Origin: Evernia prunastri
Lineage: Eukaryota > Ascomycota > Lecanoromycetes > Lecanorales > Parmeliaceae
Reading direction: 5' to 3'
DNA: 21,571 bases
Assembly: GCA_003184365.1 (NCBI GenBank)
Contig: NKYR01000239.1
Location: 1-21,571, forward strand
Part shown: one piece after another, positions 17,543 through 21,571 of the stretch
Position numbering within the stretch: the stretch's first letter is position 1
Layout of the letters: the number at the start of each line of letters is the position of its first letter
Translations under genes and position numbers: made by a program
Notes under the pieces: generated by a model
The model's database searches: none
The model's input: only the letters and a program-made list of their open reading frames with translations
Told to the model about the DNA's origin: nothing

Positions 17543-20117
17543 TTAACTATGGATCTTAGTCCTGTTCCGCGAAAAATTGCTTTCCTGCCTCTTGGATATT
17601 CCACGCGGTTTTCCCCAGCTCCTGTCTGGTTTGATGCCTGCAACGCGACCTTTATGTTTGGACCGTGGGAACGGAGCTGTTTGCCAGATCACGACTGAGC
17701 TCAACGCCGCACTAGAAGTTGATGTGCTCATCCTCTCTTCCTGTTTCGATATCCGATCGCTTCTGCGCAGCATGACCTCGGTAGGTTGGGGTTGTGCATT
17801 TCTCCCCAGTTCGGCAGCTAAATCCGCTTCCAATGCACCGGACTTCTTTTGGTTGGTAGATAACCGGCGGCTTCTGCGCGGAGCAACGTTGGCAGGCGGA
17901 GGTGGTGATATCGTTATGTTAAGGCCTTGGTTTTGACCATCGTCACGCTCTGCGGGGATCTTTGACGGTTGTTGGGGGCGGGGTGTTTTCCTTCCGGCAG
18001 CTTTTGATACTTTTGATGAATGGATTGGACTAAGTGCAGAATTTGCTGAAGCACACTTTTTGTTTTTGTCCGGTTTTGGATTACTTCGCAGGGTCGATCT
18101 GCCAGATCGGTCGGATCTAAGACCTTTAAGTTGACCTGACCTCGATGATCTCTTCGGTGTTGTGGCTTGAGCTTCGAGATGATCGGATGTTGACACTTCT
18201 GTCGATGAGACGGCGCACTCCGCAAGAATGGCTGAAAGCTGTTCTTCTACCCATTCCAACCGCATCTCTGCAGGCCCGACTTGCTTTCGTGCGTCCTCTA
18301 CATGTGATTTCATTCTCTCGCCTTTGGAATGGTATCGTTCGGCTGTATCTGCCCACCCTTGTAGTGCTTGACGATTCTCTGTATCCTGGCATTCTTCCAC
18401 CTGCCGCCGCCAGAATTCCACCCACTGCTTAGCATTATCGACCTCCAGATGTTGGTACGCCCAATAGTCTTTCCAGAGGTCCACTTTGGTCGGGCTCTCT
18501 GCAGATTGTCGTTCTTCCAGCTGCACCCCCGTTTTCCCATCCGTTTCTTTCTTCTGCCGATAGTCCAGAAATTTCTTCCATTCCCTCAATTCTTCCTCGA
18601 ACTGTCCACATTCACCCTGCCAGTGGCAAAGGGCGTGAACATGTTTATCCGTGTGTTCGGCATCATGGATGTCAGGCACCGGCCGGATTCGACGGCTTGG
18701 CCTCCCACCCGTATCCATCAGGGTGTTGTAGACTTTTTTCGCTTCCAGCTCGCTCTTCTCCTCCATCTGACGACGAGATGTCGGTAACTCCATCAATGAC
18801 GCAGCGCATTCCGAAAGAACCGCTGGAAGCTGCTTCTTGACCCATTCCAAGCGTTTCTCCTCCGCTGCGAGCTTTTCCCGCCGTCTTTCTATACTATCCA
18901 GCCAGCCCTCATGGCTCGACCCACGGAATTTTCCCAATCCCGTGCTCCAATCCACTTCAGGATCATTCCGCTGTATTGCCTCCACCGCTCGTCGGTCCCC
19001 TTCCATTCCCCTCTTCAATCGGTCGATCCCCCTTTGAAAATAGGCCTGATATTCCTTCCAGTCCGTCAATTTATTCAGGCTTGCTGTGAGCTGTGGATCG
19101 TGCGGGTACCGCTGCCGTTCCATGTCCTCCTCTCTTGCAAATTCCGGCCGATGATCGCGTCTCCATTGCAGAGTGTCGAGAAAATCCTGCCACCGTTGTA
19201 GTTCTTCATCGAGTCGCTTCTTTTCTGCTGCCCAGTGCGACACAATAACGCCAGCCTCGGTGGGATGAGGAGCGCGACGTGGTTTAATAGTGCCATAGTA
19301 GAACAGCTCCTCGTCTTCTTCAGTATCTTGGTAGAATTGCTCTCCACCAAAAAGAACGGTCTTCCAGTGTAGGTTGCATCGGATCGGACGAGTCGGTCTC
19401 CCACCCATCTGTATCAGGGTATCGTAGACTTGCTTCGCTTCGAGTTTACACCGCTCTATGAATTCCTCATCGTCTTCGGTTGGGGTTTCGCTCAATCTAG
19501 GGGAGCAATCANACCAAAAAGAACGGTCTTCCAGTGTAGGTTGCATCGGATCGGACGAGTCGGTCTCCCACCCATCTGTATCAGGGTATCGTAGACTTGC
19601 TTGGCTTCGAGTTTACACCGCTCTATGAATTCCTCATCGTCTTCGGTTGGGGTTTCGCTCAATCTAGGGGAGCAATCAGGGGGAGGGGTTGGAGGTTCGT
19701 TCAATCTGGGGGAGCAGTTTCTGAAATTTCCCGAAGCGTCAGTAGGATCGTCCATCTTGAGAAGACTGATCGATATTAGGAGTTTGAAATCTTCGCACCG
19801 AAGTTTCGCTTCAAGATCTTCTGGATCCACAGGCTGGGTGTGGTGCACATTATGGGTCATGTCTCTGGGAGTAGAACGGAGTGTTAGTTTCACGATCTCA
19901 GATTTGAGAGATTCAGGTCTCCCAGATCGCACTTCTTACCGGAATTTCTCCCACATCTCTGTAGTCACGTTCGGCCTGTCCTCTATTTCAAAGAACCTAA
20001 GAAGAAAAAGGACATCAGTACGACTATCCAGGGTGAGAAACCCCATCTTTCTCACTTGATTCTCGCGATCGCCGCAACGACTTCCGGCTTGCACAAATCT
20101 TTTGCCAAAACCTTCAT
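17543..20117 (-). CDS. Coiled-coil-like protein with internal duplication and RRSxR motifs (757 aa)
   Basis: The proposed exons are 20117-20056, 19996-19940 and 19864-17543. Introns of 59 and 75 nt have GTGAGA/GTAAGA donors and an ACTAAC branch in the second, both phase 2. The start has good context (CACCATGAAGG) and gives MKVLAKDLCKPEVVAAIARI. The last exon is broken only by the assembly duplication at 19346-19678. Without its extra 167 nt the coding length is 2274 nt, a whole frame. Two tandem copies of a charged helical module of about 230 residues follow. Each opens LEAKxVYxTLxxxGGRPxR, has a EELxxWxxFLD segment and a WKxYxAYxxxxxxxxK segment, and closes RLEWVxxQLxAxLxECAxS. The basic tail has two similar motifs, RRSRRLSTNQ and RRSDRISKQE. 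I recognise no family. Module pairing suggests a scaffold or dimerising protein; function unknown. Confidence 0.8.
19346..19678. other. Assembly join: 166 bp repeated either side of a single N
   Basis: The 166 bases at 19346-19511 (ACCAAAAAGAACGG ... GGGAGCAATCA) are repeated at 19513-19678 with one clear difference (CTTCGCTTC against CTTGGCTTC). The only N of the window stands between them at 19512. Two overlapping contig ends were joined without merging. Dropping one copy restores the coding frame. Confidence 0.92.
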
Positions 20118-20611
20118 GGTGGATGAAGAAGAGGACGCTGTCGTACTCAGAGATGTGAAAGTGAGAATAGGTGAAGCAGTGGAGCAGTGGAAAGTAAAAC
20201 TGCTGACAAAGCGATCTGCGCACGGGTAACATCTCAGCCAATCGTCTTCTGCACTAGAGAGCGATCCTGAAACGGGCAACATCCTCTAACTCATAATCTG
20301 CAAGTGCGGGGCGTTTACAGCCAAGCCTGAAAGATGGTGTGGTGACCTTTGATCCAGTCATTTAATAAAGTGTGGTCACACATCAAACTCTGGCTGTTTG
20401 CACGGACTCAGATTGGCTCGAGGGTGAAATCCTTCGATATGGTGGGCGCTAGAGGAGCCAATCAAACCCTCCATGTTCGTACTGAGGTGTCGTACAGCAG
20501 GAAGGTTAGGTAGATGAAATAAATCTGATCAGAAGAACTCTTCCCTCAAATAGTCATCTGCTGAAGGTTTATCGCTTTATCGCTTCATTCTTTCGATTGG
20601 AAATTCTCAAG
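20118..20611. promoter_or_regulatory. Shared intergenic region between two divergent genes
   Basis: These 494 bp separate the minus-strand coiled-coil gene (ATG at 20117) from the plus-strand FHA kinase (ATG at 20612), so both promoters must lie here. A short direct repeat, TTTATCGCTTTATCGCTTC, sits 30 bp upstream of the kinase ATG. I see no strong TATA box. Small minus-strand frames in 20118-20282 overlap the probable leader of the coiled-coil gene and are not supported. Confidence 0.5.
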
Positions 20612-21571
20612 ATGGACGTGAATGATCCCAGGCTCATCGTGACACTGGAGGCGCACGGTACAACGGCCGAAAGAGCGTGGAATAGAGCGCAGAATCAAGC
20701 TCGATGCCTGCCTGCGTCGGAGTCTGTAGTGGATATTTCAAGTCGAGAAAGTACCCCCGCTGTAGACCAACCTAGGTCTCAAATACAACTGACCTTTGAC
20801 GACAAGCCGAAGAACCTCGATAAAGGCTTTGTGTTCGGAAGTGATCCACAAATCTGCGATGTCTTCCTGGGCGAGCGAGGTGCCGGATTCAGCGGTCAAC
20901 AATTCTGCATCACTTTCAACGAGCGAGGAGAGGTTATATTCAAGAATACATCTCGAAAAGAAGCACAAGTCGATTACAATGGCGAGAATCCGCATTTTCG
21001 AAATCAGTTCACCTGGATCCTCTTCGGCACATACGAGAATATCAAAATCACAGTGGGTGAAAAAGAAGATCTGATCTTCAAGGTCAAGTGGCCAGAAAAC
21101 CGCGATTCTTGTCGGGCCGAGTATGAGGCACATCGCGATGCGTACTTTGAAGAGTGCCGAAATGCGCTCCCCCCATTCAGCCTGCTAGGCATGGAAAGCC
21201 AGCAAACGACCGTGGTGCCCACTGCACAACATTCTCCCAGACAAGAGTCTCCCAGACAACAGCCTATCTATCTGTTGGAAGAAGAGCTCGGACACGGTGG
21301 CTTTGGCACGGTCTACAAGGCCGTCGATGTAAGCACGGGCGACGTGCACGCTGCCAAAAAGTTTCACCACGGTAATTGGAAGAAAGAGGTTGAAATCTTG
21401 ATGAGTCTTTCACATGTGAGTGTGAGAATTGATCTAATGATCGATCCCTGTCTGACTTTTCGCAAAGGACTATATTGTGAAATTCGTGAAGTTCTCGGAG
21501 GAGCAGAAACCTCTGCTGGTGATGGAATATCTGCCTCTTGGAAGCTTAGCCTGCCAAGATTTCATCACCGA
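20612..21571 (+). CDS. FHA-domain Ser/Thr protein kinase (5' part, cut by right edge)
   Basis: Exon 1 is 20612-21415 (804 nt, 268 codons). An intron at 21416-21467 (GTGAGT donor, CTGAC branch, AAG acceptor, phase 0) leads to exon 2, open to the end of the window. The protein starts MDVNDPRLIVTLEAHGTTAE. An FHA domain at about residues 50-150 shows GFVFGSDPQICDVFLGE, GFSGQQFCITFNERG and FKNTSRKEAQVDYNG. FHA domains bind phosphothreonine. The kinase N-lobe starts near residue 218 with the glycine loop GHGGFGTVYKA and the ATP-binding Lys in HAAKKF. The likely helix-C Glu is in KKEVEILMSLSH and the hinge is LLVMEYLPLGSL. The order FHA then kinase resembles fungal Rad53/Chk2-like kinases, but the family also has many accessory members near NLRs. 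The C-lobe lies outside; a related C-lobe fragment sits at 1-110. Confidence 0.9.
   Translation, partial: MDVNDPRLIVTLEAHGTTAERAWNRAQNQARCLPASESVVDISSRESTPAVDQPRSQIQLTFDDKPKNLDKGFVFGSDPQICDVFLGERGAGFSGQQFCITFNERGEVIFKNTSRKEAQVDYNGENPHFRNQFTWILFGTYENIKITVGEKEDLIFKVKWPENRDSCRAEYEAHRDAYFEECRNALPPFSLLGMESQQTTVVPTAQHSPRQESPRQQPIYLLEEELGHGGFGTVYKAVDVSTGDVHAAKKFHHGNWKKEVEILMSLSHVSVRIDLMIDPCLTFRKGLYCEIREVLGGAETSAGDGISASWKLSLPRFHHR

Noticed and set aside
18368..18787. 139-residue plus-strand ORF in the coiled-coil gene
   Set aside because: It is antisense to a long, clearly coding minus-strand frame with an internal duplication.
19492..19932. Separate 146-residue gene upstream of the 667-residue ORF
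   Set aside because: Both are halves of one gene split by the N and the repeated contig end.

Overview
The window looks like accessory sequence from a filamentous ascomycete (Pezizomycotina). The reasons are short 50-75 nt GT-AG introns with CTNAC-type branch sites, two classes of fungal NLR gene, a Tad-like LINE degraded in the pattern of repeat-induced point mutation (RIP), and an FHA-domain protein kinase. I cannot name the species.

Layout. (1) 1-1030, minus strand: a broken NLR of the NACHT/WD40 class that keeps only its post-NACHT helices, one intron and two near-identical WD40 repeats. It abuts a Ser/Thr kinase C-lobe fragment (DFG...APE) that runs off the left edge. (2) 1031-2272: five different tandem arrays in a row with periods of about 18, 72, 15, 19 and 14/17 bp. 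The last has about 17 copies of the palindrome GTCTNNAGAC. (3) 2412-13551: a large inverted repeat with arms of about 4.9 and 4.5 kb around a 1.76 kb AT-rich core. Each arm carries, in mirror image, a chromodomain plus AT-hook gene reading outward and a decayed second gene convergent with it. The core is a RIP-degraded LINE fragment interrupted by a 185 bp, non-degraded element with TG...CA ends and a 5 bp target duplication, probably a solo LTR. (4) 13698-16875, minus strand: an NLR with an alpha/beta-hydrolase (SesB-like) domain, NB-ARC and TPRs, carrying one single-base frameshift in the TPRs. (5) 17543-20117, minus strand: a 757-residue coiled-coil-like protein with an internal duplication. 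It is interrupted in the assembly by a one-N contig join that repeats 166 bp. (6) 20612-21571, plus strand: the N-terminal part of an FHA-Ser/Thr kinase, divergent from gene 5 and cut by the right edge.

How the parts may relate. NLRs stand on both sides of the inverted repeat, and kinase sequence of a similar type lies at both window ends, so this may be a fast-rearranging allorecognition/immunity-type locus. Both chromodomain copies splice into open frames through conserved exon phases, and the chromodomain itself is the best conserved segment between them. They therefore look like live genes inside a structure whose core was silenced by RIP. The strongest undescribed candidates are the mirrored chromodomain/AT-hook pair and the GTCTNNAGAC array.

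Limits. Exon structures are hand-built from reading frame, splice motifs and copy-to-copy comparison. All family names come from motif reading, not from a database search.
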